From positions 1 to 32,582 of the forward strand of contig CAMVJW010000014.1 of NCBI GenBank assembly GCA_947167965.1: 32,582 nucleotides of DNA, written 5' to 3'. Source of the stretch: an uncultured Clostridia bacterium (lineage in GTDB: Bacteria > Bacillota > Clostridia > TANB77 > CAG-508). Of the stretch, positions 6,873 to 15,744 are shown piece after piece (position 1 is the stretch's first letter; each line of letters opens with the position of its first letter). Both the position numbers and the translations under genes were made by a program. The notes below the pieces were generated by a model. That model was not told the DNA's origin. It saw nothing but the letters and a program-made list of their open reading frames with translations, and made no database searches.

Positions 6873-7595
6873 TCAATCTATATTAATATTATTAATTATA
6901 TTAATCAAATTCTTTTTGTTTTCTTGAAAAATTTCTTTTCTATGTCCATTTGCTCCACTAGGGTGAGGAAATCCATATAATATTGTATAATTATTTTTTA
7001 TTAAAGAATTGTTTGACATATTTGTTAATACTTCTTCAACTGCTTTTCCCAATGGAATTATAATTATATTTTGTAATTCATTAATTTCATTAATAAAATA
7101 TCTATTTATATAGTTACATAATAGTGTGTTTTTTAAAATTTCTGGGTTGTGTCCATTATAGTTTTTTCCATTTATAAAAACAGGATATTTTATTAATGAT
7201 GTAGTATGCATTAAATTATTTCCTTCTTCAAATAATTCACTACTTGAGTTTAAGTTAAGTTTTTTGTTAAGCTTGATTTGGTCCAACATGTCTATCAAAT
7301 TTTTTCTCATACTACCTGAAAATCGAGAATTATATTTACATTGTTTTAAAATATCATTCATTTTGTTTTTTTTCTTAATTTCTTGATTGGCTGTTTTATA
7401 TGCAATTTGAGTTTGTGTCCATCCTGGTGTAATACCTACAATAAGAATTTTGGCTTGTTTATTAATAAACTCATTATGAGGAGCATAATAAATTTTAATA
7501 TTAGTATCTTCTTCCAAAAGAAATTTTTTATTCAATATATCTTCTTTTTCGAAATTTGTTAGCTGTGCTATTCTATCAATATACTCTTGAAACAT
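6873..7595 (-). CDS. Uracil-DNA glycosylase-fold protein
   Basis: A 240-residue protein. A hydrophobic strand leads into LIVGITPGWTQTQ (~50-62), the position of the UDG-superfamily motif GxxPG, and the C-terminal part has FPHPSGANGHR (~209-219), like the HPS-containing leucine loop of UDGs. Between them lies IIIPLGKAVEEVL, a central strand of that fold. Such enzymes excise uracil or other abnormal bases, and some UDG-fold proteins act against phage with modified DNA; the substrate here is unknown. It is 30 bases downstream of the RhuM-Fic gene and shares its promoter. The catalytic side chain cannot be confirmed by eye. Confidence 0.6.
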   Translation of the reverse strand: MFQEYIDRIAQLTNFEKEDILNKKFLLEEDTNIKIYYAPHNEFINKQAKILIVGITPGWTQTQIAYKTANQEIKKKNKMNDILKQCKYNSRFSGSMRKNLIDMLDQIKLNKKLNLNSSSELFEEGNNLMHTTSLIKYPVFINGKNYNGHNPEILKNTLLCNYINRYFINEINELQNIIIIPLGKAVEEVLTNMSNNSLIKNNYTILYGFPHPSGANGHRKEIFQENKKNLINIINNINID

Positions 7596-7625
7596 TTTTA
7601 TAATAATTCTCCTCGTATAATATAG

Positions 7626-8567
7626 TTAATCATTTAAAAAATTCATTACTAAATCAATAATAACTTCTTTTTCTTTTGGATTTGATTCGGCTATTAAAAG
7701 CGTTAATGCTGCCAGTGTATTATTATCTATAGACTGTTTGCCATCTTTATATAAAATTCCATAGAAGTTCAAGAAATATATAAATAGAGTTGCAGCTATT
7801 CTTTTATTTCCGTCTGCAAATACATGATTTTTTACTATTAAATATAAAAAATTTGCTCCTTTTTCTTCGATGCTTTTATAAATATCTTGTCCTGCAAAAC
7901 TTTGATAAATATTGCCAATTATTGATTCTAATCCTTTATCTCTTTCTACTGCAAATAGGGTACTTTCTTGATTAAATCTCAATTTTTCGATAACTTGTAA
8001 ACAATCTTCATATTTAATCATACGTTCATCAGTATTTCCTTTAATCTTTTTTAATGTTCTGTGATCATAATCATCTAATAAATCTAATGCTTTTGAATAT
8101 CCTCCAATAACTTTTAATATTTCTTTTGCATCATCACCTTCTAATCGTTCATCAATTCTGTTTGCAATATCTATTAATTTTACTGTTTTTTCTAAATATT
8201 CTAATCTTCTTTGATTAATAGCGTAGCCTTTTAGCATGTAGTCTTTTAATATTTTATTTGCCCATTGTCTAAAAATTACACCATTTTTTGATTTTACACG
8301 ATATCCTACTGATATAATTACATCCAAATTATAGAAAGGTACTTGTTGTTTTACTCCATCAACGCGCATTTTTTGCGTGTTGTTATCTTTTTCTAATTCA
8401 CCATCTTTAAAAACATTATTAATATGTTTTCTAATAGTGGTTTCATCTTTATCAAAAAGTATTGCCATTTGATTTGCAGTAATCCAAACGTTTTCTTCTT
8501 TTAAGTTTACTTCTAATTTTACTCCTTGGTTTTCAAATAAAATAATTTCATTTTTTTTTTCGTCCAT
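7626..8567 (-). CDS. RhuM-type DNA-binding / Fic-Doc fusion protein
   Basis: A 313-residue protein. Residues ~1-130 match the RhuM virulence-protein family (WITANQMAILFDKDETTIRKHI, a helix-turn-helix-like segment; VPFYNLDVIISVGYRVKS; FRQWANKIL). Residues ~190-313 are a Fic/Doc domain with HVFADGNKRIA, matching the HxFxDGNKR active-site loop, so transfer of AMP or another phosphate-containing group to a target protein is likely. No inhibitory S/TxxxE(G/N) helix could be assigned confidently. It heads a two-gene operon with the UDG-like protein behind a strong promoter with a LexA-like box. The combination suggests a stress, toxin or defence role. The start is preceded by AAAGGA. Confidence 0.88.
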   Translation of the reverse strand: MDEKKNEIILFENQGVKLEVNLKEENVWITANQMAILFDKDETTIRKHINNVFKDGELEKDNNTQKMRVDGVKQQVPFYNLDVIISVGYRVKSKNGVIFRQWANKILKDYMLKGYAINQRRLEYLEKTVKLIDIANRIDERLEGDDAKEILKVIGGYSKALDLLDDYDHRTLKKIKGNTDERMIKYEDCLQVIEKLRFNQESTLFAVERDKGLESIIGNIYQSFAGQDIYKSIEEKGANFLYLIVKNHVFADGNKRIAATLFIYFLNFYGILYKDGKQSIDNNTLAALTLLIAESNPKEKEVIIDLVMNFLND

Positions 8568-8639
8568 AAGAACACATCCTTTTTTATATATTTAGTTCTT
8601 ACAATATATGTACTTTTAAAATCCATTATTTATTATTCG

Positions 8640-8653
8640 CGAACTATTGTTTC
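8640..8653 (-). promoter_or_regulatory. LexA-like operator of the RhuM-Fic/UDG operon
   Basis: CGAACTATTGTTTC fits both half-sites of the Gram-positive LexA/DinR box (CGAAC-N4-GTTYC), though the central bases deviate from the B. subtilis consensus. It begins one base downstream (- strand) of the -10, covering the transcription start. A matching box with identical spacing lies at 17601-17614. Confidence 0.5.
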
Positions 8654-8654
8654 T

Positions 8655-8683
8655 ATTATATTTAATATTTTGATATTTGTCAA
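8655..8683 (-). promoter_or_regulatory. Promoter of the RhuM-Fic/UDG operon
   Basis: On the - strand TTGACA (8683-8678) and TATAAT (8660-8655) are separated by exactly 17 bases, a perfect sigma-A consensus. Such a strong promoter in front of a Fic protein implies repression, consistent with the operator just downstream. Confidence 0.8.
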
Positions 8684-8810
8684 CAAATTTTATAAAAAAT
8701 TCTAGAAGATGTACCACACTTAGCTTTTAAAACTAATTCTATTTGTGATGCTTATGGCTGAATGGTAACGCACACTTTACATTAAAAGGTAGTACAAATG
8801 ATAGCCCAGT

Positions 8811-8857
8811 ATCAAAGTTTTTTGCAAAATGAGATAAGAGTAAAATATAGAATACCT
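8811..8857 (+). repeat. Direct repeat B flanking the RhuM-Fic/UDG region
   Basis: ATCAAAGTTTT, TTGCAAAAT, GAGATAAGAG, TAAAATATAGAATACCT, nearly identical to 5955-6000. To its left the AACATTGCACAAAAT arm of the cassette repeats is missing, replaced by unrelated sequence, although AAAAGGTAGTA (~8785-8795) recalls the segment before copy 2. With 5955-6000 it bounds a ~2.85-kb segment. Confidence 0.75.
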
Positions 8858-9241
8858 TCAATTTATTTTTCAGCTATATCTATCTAGCCTTTTCTTATTT
8901 ATTTAATGAATACCACTTCATTTGCACTTTTCTTTTTATAGTATACTATCATAAAAAGAGCAGTTTTGTCATTTATTTAGCAAAATTCAATATAAAAAAT
9001 AGAACCAGGTGCTTTTGCGCCAAGTCCCATTAATGTCTCCCCTAGATTATGTCGTTTTTCTTGCCTAAATACCTTAAAGTTAAAGTTGATGCATATCCTA
9101 AAATTATCGTCCCCAAAAAGAAAGATTTTAAAGTTTTAATCAAAAATTATGCTAATGAACATGATGGAAAAAGTTTTAATGTACATAAATATATAAATCT
9201 TAAATGCAATTTTTATTTAAAGTCTTTATTATCTAATTAAT
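8858..9241. other. Non-coding stretch with a palindrome
   Basis: No gene is supported. TCTTTTTATAGTATACTATC with ATAAAAAGA (8931-8959) is a near-perfect palindrome with one unpaired base. On the - strand a short frame ending near 8983 with GETLMGLGAKAPGS looks vaguely protein-like, and a 63-codon + strand frame at 9049-9240 overlaps it; neither has a good ribosome site or a recognised family. Confidence 0.35.
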
Positions 9242-9882
9242 TTAACACTTTAGAAGTGTATTTTTTGGCGTTCCATTTAACAAACCTTTTTTTATAAGTA
9301 TATTTTTCAAAGCATCAACTGTTTTTTTTCCATAAACTCCATAATATTTAGCGTTATTCAGAAGCTTTGCTATTTCTATTCTTATTTTATCATCTGATTC
9401 TGGCAAATAAGTCTCCAAACAACGTTTGGTAGACGGATCGCGATATATCATGAAATCATTTAGTTGATATAATATTGCTTTTCTAGGTGTAATTAAACCA
9501 AGATCATCTCCGAAGATCTCCGTCCCCTTAAAAATAAAAAATTAAAAGATTTACCGTCTTTGTCATTGCTTTCATAATCAGTATCTATTTCAACAGAAAC
9601 TATCATGGGATTATTTTCTTGTGTTACATATCGTCGTCTTTCTATAGATTCTGGACTTATACTGTCATTAAAAATTTCAATCCATCTATCTTTATCTGTT
9701 AAAACTCCATCTGGATATAAAACCTTACCACTTTTAGCCAAATCCTCTTTCCTATACCAAATAAAATAGATTTTATTTTTTTCTATTTCAATACCGTTTT
9801 CATCAATTATTCTTGAAGTTCCACTTATATGGATTCTAACATATCCTTTATATATACCATTATTTATTTTTTGTTTAAATCT
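9242..9882 (-). CDS. Unrecognised protein with two CGGA +1 frameshift sites
   Basis: Three - strand frames join into one protein if the C of two in-frame CGGA quartets is skipped (C at 9522, then 9512). The first frame is open from 9882; after GGA, three codons (GGA GAT CTT) lead to the second CGGA, and the frame then runs to the stop at 9242. The restored junction reads FLRG-GDL-GDDLGLITPRKA, while without the shifts the first frame stops after RRSSEMILV. About 165 residues follow the first candidate start (TTG 9741); up to 212 codons are open. No good start codon is visible upstream, so the 5' end may be fused or lost: one extra A in the A6 run at ~9868-9873 would join it to the preceding short ORF. 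No family is recognised. CGA, CGC and CGT arginine codons do occur here. Confidence 0.55.
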
Positions 9883-10118
9883 TTATTATTTCTTAATTCT
9901 TCTAAACTTGTAAAATCAACTTGTTCGCCAGCTCTTCTTATTAATGCTGCTATTCTTAATAATCCTTGAGAGAAACTAAAACAATTATTATAGTCTAGAT
10001 TGCCAAAATAGCTATCTCTCACATATTTTTTTATTTTATAATATCTTTCTTTCAATTGTTTTAATTCATCATCAATTTGTTTTTTATAAAAGGTGGCATC
10101 TACTAATAATATTTTCAT
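9864..10118 (-). pseudogene. B12-binding-like N-terminal fragment
   Basis: From ATG 10118 (after GAGGAG) an 84-residue product begins MKILLVDATF and contains FSFSQGLLRIAALIRRAGEQVDF. This recalls the Rossmann-like cobalamin-binding domain that precedes radical SAM domains, but no DxHxxG loop or CxxxCxxC cluster follows. It stops at TAA 9864-9866 just after an A-rich run where the next frame opens. Either it is a truncated radical SAM gene or it is the N-terminus of the adjacent recoded protein. It lies 37 bases after the MATE gene stop. Confidence 0.45.
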
Positions 10119-10155
10119 TTTTCTCCTCATTTTCCTAGCTTTATTCTTAATACTT

Positions 10156-11523
10156 TTAAATAGAAGATTCAACTTGAACACTATTTATAACTTTCTTCTT
10201 ATTTTTTAAATATAACATAATAGAAATCATCATTGTAATAATTTCTGCAATTGTAAATGAAATCCATATTCCATTTATTCCAAAAATATTTTTTAATAGA
10301 ATTATTAATGGTAATGTGAAAATAATTTGTCTTGATAGATTTACTATCAAGCTGTATACCCCATTTCCAAATGCTTGAAATGTTGCAGATAATGTTAAAC
10401 TTATCCCTGCAAATACAAATCCAATTGCTAAAATTCTAAAGGCTGGAATTGCAATATTAAGTATATCTTCTGAGACATTAAATATTTGAATAATCTGTTT
10501 TGTACCAAATAAAAATATTATTTGCCCAATTACAGTAACTGCTATTGATATTTTTAAAAACATTTTTATAGTTTCTATAATTCTTTCTTTGTTCTTTGCT
10601 CCCCAATTATAAGCAATTATAGGTATCATACCATAATTAAATCCATATACAATTATGATTACAAATTTTTGTAGTTGATTATATATTCCCCACACTGAGA
10701 TTGCTTTGTCTGAATATTCTCCAAGCACTCTATTTAAAATTAATGTAATAAATGATGCAACAGATTCTAAAATCATTGTAGGTATTCCAACTTTATATAT
10801 GTCTTTAAGTATTATTTTATCTATCTTTATTTTGAAGGATTCTTTAAAACTAATCATTTTATATTTTAGGATTATGATTAATCCTATTAACATTCCAATA
10901 AACTGTCCAAATACTGATGAAATTGCAGCTCCTTTAATTCCTAATGCCGGCATGCCAAAATATCCAAATATTAATATTGGATCTAGAATTAGATTAATTA
11001 TTGCTCCGCCAAATTGAATTAGCATACTAGATTTTGTTTTTCCATATGCTTCCAAAATTTTTTCAAATAAGATTTGATATAAACTCCAAATTGAAAACAT
11101 GCTAATAATTGATAAGTAATTAAATCCTAAGTTCCTAATGTTTTCGTTTTGTGTAAATAAGCTAAAAAAATTTTTTAACCCTAACTTACTTATTATAATA
11201 ATTACAATCCAGCTTATAATTGTAATTAAAAATCCAATTTTTATTATATCTTTAGTTTTTTTATCATTTTTTTCTCCTAATGTTTTTGCAAGTAAGGCAT
11301 TTAATCCAATTGCTGTTCCTAATGCTATTGCTGTAATTATTGATAGTATTGGCATAGATAGTGCTGCAGCAGTTAAAGCTTCATCACTTATTTTTGATAT
11401 AAACATAGTATCAATGATCCCATATAACGCAATAGATATCATTGATATAACCATTGGAATAGATATTTTAAAAGCCAACTTTCTTATTGGCATTGTTCCC
11501 ATTTCATTTGATAATTGTTCCAT
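10156..11523 (-). CDS. MATE-family multidrug/Na+ antiporter (first copy)
   Basis: A 455-residue, 12-helix membrane protein from ATG 11523, chosen because GGAGA lies just upstream and because MEQLSNEMGTMPIRKL is the usual MATE N-terminus. The two six-helix repeats are visible, with the family features LDPILIFG (~190), GIKGAAISSVFGQ and IYNQLQKFV. MATE pumps export cationic drugs or metabolites using Na+ or H+ gradients; it resembles the NorM/MepA type. The gene is intact, without an in-frame CGG. It is divergent from the CmpB-like gene at 11684. Confidence 0.9.
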   Translation of the reverse strand: MEQLSNEMGTMPIRKLAFKISIPMVISMISIALYGIIDTMFISKISDEALTAAALSMPILSIITAIALGTAIGLNALLAKTLGEKNDKKTKDIIKIGFLITIISWIVIIIISKLGLKNFFSLFTQNENIRNLGFNYLSIISMFSIWSLYQILFEKILEAYGKTKSSMLIQFGGAIINLILDPILIFGYFGMPALGIKGAAISSVFGQFIGMLIGLIIILKYKMISFKESFKIKIDKIILKDIYKVGIPTMILESVASFITLILNRVLGEYSDKAISVWGIYNQLQKFVIIIVYGFNYGMIPIIAYNWGAKNKERIIETIKMFLKISIAVTVIGQIIFLFGTKQIIQIFNVSEDILNIAIPAFRILAIGFVFAGISLTLSATFQAFGNGVYSLIVNLSRQIIFTLPLIILLKNIFGINGIWISFTIAEIITMMISIMLYLKNKKKVINSVQVESSI

Positions 11524-11683
11524 TTTTATTCTCCAATTATTTCTTCTTAAAAATAATTTTAACAAATCTAGTACAAATATTCAACTATAAATGAGTTATT
11601 TCTGCTTTTTCTATAATCTATCTTGAATTCTTGAATTTTTTTAAAACTAATGTATAATATATTCGAAAGGAAAAGGTAGAAAT

Positions 11684-12415
11684 ATGTATGTTTTTTTAGA
11701 GTTAGTTTTTTTATTTTGTATGGGTAGCATGCTTGGTTGGGTATTAGAATTATTTTTCCGAAGAATTGTACATGGTAAATGGGTTAATCCTGGATTTTTA
11801 ATAGGCCCATATTTACCAATTTATGGAACTGGTCTTGTTGCACTTTCATTAATGTACTTTTTCTTAAATAATAAATCACTAAATCCCGCTATAATTATAC
11901 TATTAATGGGGCTAATAATGACATTAATTGAACTTATAGGTGGATTAATAGCTTTAAAAGATAATGTAAGGCTTTGGGATTATAGTAATAGATGGATGAA
12001 TTATAAAGGAGTTATATGTCCTTTATTTAGTGCAATTTGGACTTTAGTTGGTGCGGTTTTTTATTATGTTCTAGCACCATTTGTAATAAAAAATTTAGAA
12101 TGGTTCAGTCATAACCTTTATTTTTCATATTTCATTGGAATCTTTACAGGTGTAATTGTAATTGACTTCTGCTATTCAACTGGAGTTTACTTAAAAATTC
12201 AGAAATTTGCTAAAGATAATAGTATTATTGTTAAATATGAACAACTTAAGATGTCTATTAAAGATTTTCAAAATAAAGAAAGAGAAAAATATTCTTTCAT
12301 CCACCCATTTAGTCAAACCAAATCTTTAAAAGAATATTTGGAAGTATATAAAGAAAAGCATAACACTCATAAAGAAAAACTTCATGAGTATATAGAAAAA
12401 ATTCATAATAAATAA
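11684..12415 (+). CDS. CmpB-like putative ABC-transporter permease protein
   Basis: A 243-residue membrane protein with about five to six hydrophobic helices and a charged C-terminal tail (~195-243). Family features are GSMLGWVLELFFRR (~14-27), PGFLIGPYLPIYG and LWDYSNRWMNYKGVICP, characteristic of the widespread Firmicutes family annotated as ABC_trans_CmpB. The annotation is historical and the true function is unknown. AAAGG lies upstream of ATG. It is the only + strand gene in the right half and ends at a clear terminator. Confidence 0.8.
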   Translation: MYVFLELVFLFCMGSMLGWVLELFFRRIVHGKWVNPGFLIGPYLPIYGTGLVALSLMYFFLNNKSLNPAIIILLMGLIMTLIELIGGLIALKDNVRLWDYSNRWMNYKGVICPLFSAIWTLVGAVFYYVLAPFVIKNLEWFSHNLYFSYFIGIFTGVIVIDFCYSTGVYLKIQKFAKDNSIIVKYEQLKMSIKDFQNKEREKYSFIHPFSQTKSLKEYLEVYKEKHNTHKEKLHEYIEKIHNK

Positions 12416-12422
12416 AAATAAT

Positions 12423-12456
12423 AAAAAACATAACTTGTAAAAGGTTATGTTTTTTA
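12423..12456 (+). terminator. Intrinsic terminator after the CmpB-like gene
   Basis: AAAAAACATAAC (12423-12434) pairs with GTTATGTTTTTT (12444-12455) over a nine-base loop, ending in a T run. Because of its A and T flanks it could work in both directions. Confidence 0.85.
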
Positions 12457-12626
12457 TTATTTAATGTGCATATTTTAAAATTTTTAATTTTTTTAATACA
12501 TAAACATTTTTATTTAAGTAAGTTAGTTTGCTTTTATTATCTGCAAAGAGCTTTCCTATATATAATGAACTTATTAGCTTTTGAGTCCCTTTCAATATTT
12601 TATATCTTACAATGAAATTTTACCAA

Positions 12627-13064
12627 TTATATACATATATATGATATATACTCTTCTAATGCTTTTTTGTGGTACGGTAATGGAAGAGCGTTTAAAGCAT
12701 CATTTAATTTAATACATTTTAATTTGCAGTCTTTTTCTAGTGGTTTTACAAATTTGTCTGATATTTCTACAATGTAAATATTAGTTAGTGACTCCATATA
12801 TTTTTTATCCTTAGTTATCCAAAAACAATCTATTATACATAATGGTTTGGCAGATTCTACAAAAAGCCCTGCTTCTTCTAAAAACTCTCTTTTAAGGCAG
12901 TCTAAATGATTTTCATTTTTTTCTAATCCCCCTCCAATTAATGATAACTCTTCTTTCTTTTCATTACAATATAATAAATTATCTTTAACAACAATACCAA
13001 AACATGTTTCTCTAAAGCTATACTCTTTAGTATCATCTTTTTCACCAATTATTATTTTCTTCAT
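12627..13064 (-). CDS. Nudix hydrolase
   Basis: A 145-residue single-domain protein. The Nudix box is complete: GGLEKNENHLDCLKREFLEEAGL at ~45-67, fitting Gx5Ex7REUxEExGU with the metal-binding glutamates in place. The substrate could be an oxidised or non-canonical nucleotide or another nucleoside diphosphate derivative. It is the last gene of a - strand series, 51 bases after the methyltransferase gene. Confidence 0.88.
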   Translation of the reverse strand: MKKIIIGEKDDTKEYSFRETCFGIVVKDNLLYCNEKKEELSLIGGGLEKNENHLDCLKREFLEEAGLFVESAKPLCIIDCFWITKDKKYMESLTNIYIVEISDKFVKPLEKDCKLKCIKLNDALNALPLPYHKKALEEYISYICI

Positions 13065-13115
13065 AATACATATTCTCCAACTATTAAAATATTAGATTAA
13101 TCTGTATAAATATTT

Positions 13116-13880
13116 TTATTTAATCCCTATTCTCATTTCATAAGAAAATATTGCTTCTAGACTTGTTCCTTTAAATACACTTTCTAATCTATCATCTAGA
13201 TTTTCTAAATCTTCTTTTAAAATCCCATAGTTTCCTTTTATACATTTTTGAACTGTACTTTGGCTTAATATAAAGTTTTTAAACCTTTCTTTATCATATA
13301 ATTCCGTTTTTGAAAAAAATATTTCTCTTGCATAATCAAATAAATTACTATTTTTTATGCTATCTATATGTTTTTCTTTATTAACCAAAATTTTTTCTTC
13401 AAAAGCTTCCTGTTTTTTGGCCTTTCTTACAATAGAAAAATACAATTTTTCAAGTTCCTTATTTATTATAGGAGGATAATTTGCATCAATTATTACAAAA
13501 ACTCCATTTGGCTTTAAAATTCTATATACTTCATTTAATGTTTCATCTTTTTTCATCCAATGAAATGATTGAGCACATATAACAATATCTGCAACAGAAT
13601 CTGAAAGAGTGGTATTTTCTCCATATCCTTGTATAAATTTTATTTTATCGTTTTCTTTCCTTTTTGCTTGTTTTAACATATCTTCTGATGGGTCTATACC
13701 TATTACTCTATCTGCAAATTCTTCACATACTTTAGTTGATAGTCCTGTTCCACAACCTATATCAACAATTGTCTCAATACTTGATTTATATTTTTTTAAT
13801 ATTTCAAACATTTGTCTAGGTAATGTTGGTCTGCTACTTTCATATATATCTGAAAAACCATCAAATCTAATACTCTCCAT
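13116..13880 (-). CDS. Class I SAM-dependent methyltransferase
   Basis: 254 residues. Motif I VDIGCGTGLST (~40-50), the acidic end of strand 2 in VIGIDPSEDML (~60-70), and a motif IV region DIVICAQSFHWM (~98-109) followed by EVYRILKPNGVFVIID place it in the Methyltransf_11/UbiE-like group. The N-terminus FSDIYESSRPTLP resembles small-molecule methyltransferases of this type. The acceptor is unknown. AAAAGGAAA precedes ATG. Confidence 0.88.
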   Translation of the reverse strand: MESIRFDGFSDIYESSRPTLPRQMFEILKKYKSSIETIVDIGCGTGLSTKVCEEFADRVIGIDPSEDMLKQAKRKENDKIKFIQGYGENTTLSDSVADIVICAQSFHWMKKDETLNEVYRILKPNGVFVIIDANYPPIINKELEKLYFSIVRKAKKQEAFEEKILVNKEKHIDSIKNSNLFDYAREIFFSKTELYDKERFKNFILSQSTVQKCIKGNYGILKEDLENLDDRLESVFKGTSLEAIFSYEMRIGIK

Positions 13881-13913
13881 AATTATACTTTTCCTTTTAT
13901 TATTAAATATTTT

Positions 13914-14672
13914 TTATTTTCCAATAAACATTTGAACAAATACCTTTCCATATTTAGGACTTGAAACTACACCTATTCCTGTATAATTAAAACTACCATT
14001 TAAAATATTTGCTTTATGCCCAGAAGAATTCATCCAAGCATTTACAGCCCCTGAATTACTAGAATTTCCGGCTATATTTTCTCCAGCTGTTTTGTATGAA
14101 ATTTTAAAGCTTTTTAACATATCAAAAGGAGAACCATAGGTTGGTGAATTATGTGAAAAATAATTTTTGTCCACCATATCTTGTGCTTTAATTCTAGCTA
14201 CTTTTTGAACTTCATTATCAATTTTTAAAGCTGAAAGTCCATTATTTGTTCTTTGTGTATTTATTAAATTAAATACTTCTTTTTCATCATTAGTTAAATC
14301 TGATAGATTATTAATATTGTTTGATATATTAGTATTTTGGGTTTGGTTTGAATTATTTGGATAAATTGGTTTTATATATTTTTTGCTTACAGCTCCTACA
14401 TAGTCACCTTCAACTTGAACTATATACCAATCCCCTACTCCAGCAAATACCCTTATATAATCATTTTTCTTAACTGTCGCGATAACTTTAAATACAGTTC
14501 CTGGTCCAGATCTAACATTTAGAGTGGTTGCAGTTACTAATCCTGTTGAAAATCCTGTATTATAATAATTTTGCATACCAAATGATGTTGTAAAACTTAG
14601 TGTAATTAATAAAAAAGCTATAATTGTAATTGTTAAAAATAAAATATTCTTTTTATTTTTTATAAACTTCAT
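13914..14672 (-). CDS. Secreted SH3b-CAP domain protein
   Basis: 252 residues from ATG 14672 (AAAGGA nine bases upstream; a TTG two codons earlier is less likely). A signal peptide or anchor covers ~9-30. A bacterial SH3 domain follows (TLNVRSGPGTVFKVIATV, ~50-67), then an Asn-rich linker, then a CAP/SCP domain (~125-252) with INTQRTNNGLSALK, HNSPTYGSPFDML and GENIAGNSS, and with NAWMNSSGHKANIL carrying the usual His. It is similar to YkwD-type envelope proteins; the SH3b domain probably binds peptidoglycan. Confidence 0.9.
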   Translation of the reverse strand: MKFIKNKKNILFLTITIIAFLLITLSFTTSFGMQNYYNTGFSTGLVTATTLNVRSGPGTVFKVIATVKKNDYIRVFAGVGDWYIVQVEGDYVGAVSKKYIKPIYPNNSNQTQNTNISNNINNLSDLTNDEKEVFNLINTQRTNNGLSALKIDNEVQKVARIKAQDMVDKNYFSHNSPTYGSPFDMLKSFKISYKTAGENIAGNSSNSGAVNAWMNSSGHKANILNGSFNYTGIGVVSSPKYGKVFVQMFIGK

Positions 14673-14819
14673 TCTCAATATTCCTTTCTAAAGAGTATTA
14701 AAATAATATTAAAAATAGTTGAATTTTAAATAATCAAAGTTTAAGTATTTTTTTATTTCTCTTTAAATAAAAATATTTTATATGAAACATATTTATGACA
14801 TTTATTATAAATATTACTT

Positions 14820-15671
14820 TTATTTTTTGTTTTTAAGTTCTACTATAACAAGTTCTGGCGGATTATAAAATCTTGGAATATATTTTCTTTTTTTTGAAAG
14901 ACCTCTACTTACCACCATAATTGTATTATTAATCTTATAATACCCTCCAGCATATTTTGGAAATAAGCCTTGGTTTGGCGCATACAGTCCATTTAAAATC
15001 CCTGGAATACGCCATTGTCCTCCATGTGCATGGCCACATAGAACTAAATCAAATTCGTTTTGCACATATTTTTCTATTAACTCCGGTCTATGTGTAAGTA
15101 ATATCTTAAATGTGTTTTTATCTGCTTTTCTTCCAACTCTTTGAAGTTGTACTTTGTAATTATTATCTATTTCATTTATATTTGAAATTGATGGATCATC
15201 TATTCCACATAAGCTAATTATACTATTGTTTATTCTGAGTTCTTTTACATCACCTTTAAGCCTTATAACATTATATTTATCTAATATAGCCATTTTTTCT
15301 TTAAAATTTTTTAATGTATTTCTACATTCATGATTACCTGTGACATAATAAATTGGATATTTTTTATAAATATTAGACAAAAAAATATCTGTATTTGAAT
15401 TTGAAAGCTTATCATCAAATATATCCCCACCTAGTAAAATTATATCTGGATTTTGTTTTTTTATTTTGTCTACCAAAGTATGCATATTTTTCCCATAATA
15501 ACAAGAGTGTAAATCTGTTACTAATGCAATCTTAACATTTGACACTATTTTTTCAGATTCTATACTATAATTTCTAATTGTTAAGCCACAATATAGCCCT
15601 ATTATAATAAAAATTATTAAAAAAATAATTAATAAAATTACAATAATCTTTAACATTTTTATATTTTTCAT
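14820..15671 (-). CDS. Membrane-anchored metallophosphoesterase (YkuE-like)
   Basis: 283 residues. A hydrophobic helix (~8-30) anchors it. The metallophosphoesterase motifs appear in order: DLHS (~53-56, with His where GDxH metal ligands lie), GGDIFDD (~81-87), TGNHEC (~112-117), THRPEL and GHAHGGQWR. This pattern matches YkuE/YaeI-type calcineurin-like phosphoesterases, some of which act on UDP-glucosamine lipids or other envelope substrates. The start follows AAAGGAGA. Confidence 0.88.
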   Translation of the reverse strand: MKNIKMLKIIVILLIIFLIIFIIIGLYCGLTIRNYSIESEKIVSNVKIALVTDLHSCYYGKNMHTLVDKIKKQNPDIILLGGDIFDDKLSNSNTDIFLSNIYKKYPIYYVTGNHECRNTLKNFKEKMAILDKYNVIRLKGDVKELRINNSIISLCGIDDPSISNINEIDNNYKVQLQRVGRKADKNTFKILLTHRPELIEKYVQNEFDLVLCGHAHGGQWRIPGILNGLYAPNQGLFPKYAGGYYKINNTIMVVSRGLSKKRKYIPRFYNPPELVIVELKNKK

Positions 15672-15744
15672 TCTCCTTTTTTATTTTAATAAAAACAAAA
15701 TAAAAAAATATACATTTTAGCATATTAAATATGTATTAACACTT

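Noticed and set aside
9049..9240. 63-codon + strand open frame
   Set aside because: No ribosome binding site, no recognisable family, highly Lys/Asn/Phe-rich composition expected of AT-rich non-coding DNA, and a competing - strand frame.
10706..11590. + strand open frames opposite the first MATE gene
   Set aside because: They are antisense shadows of a well-supported membrane protein gene; their hydrophobic content is the complement of its codons.
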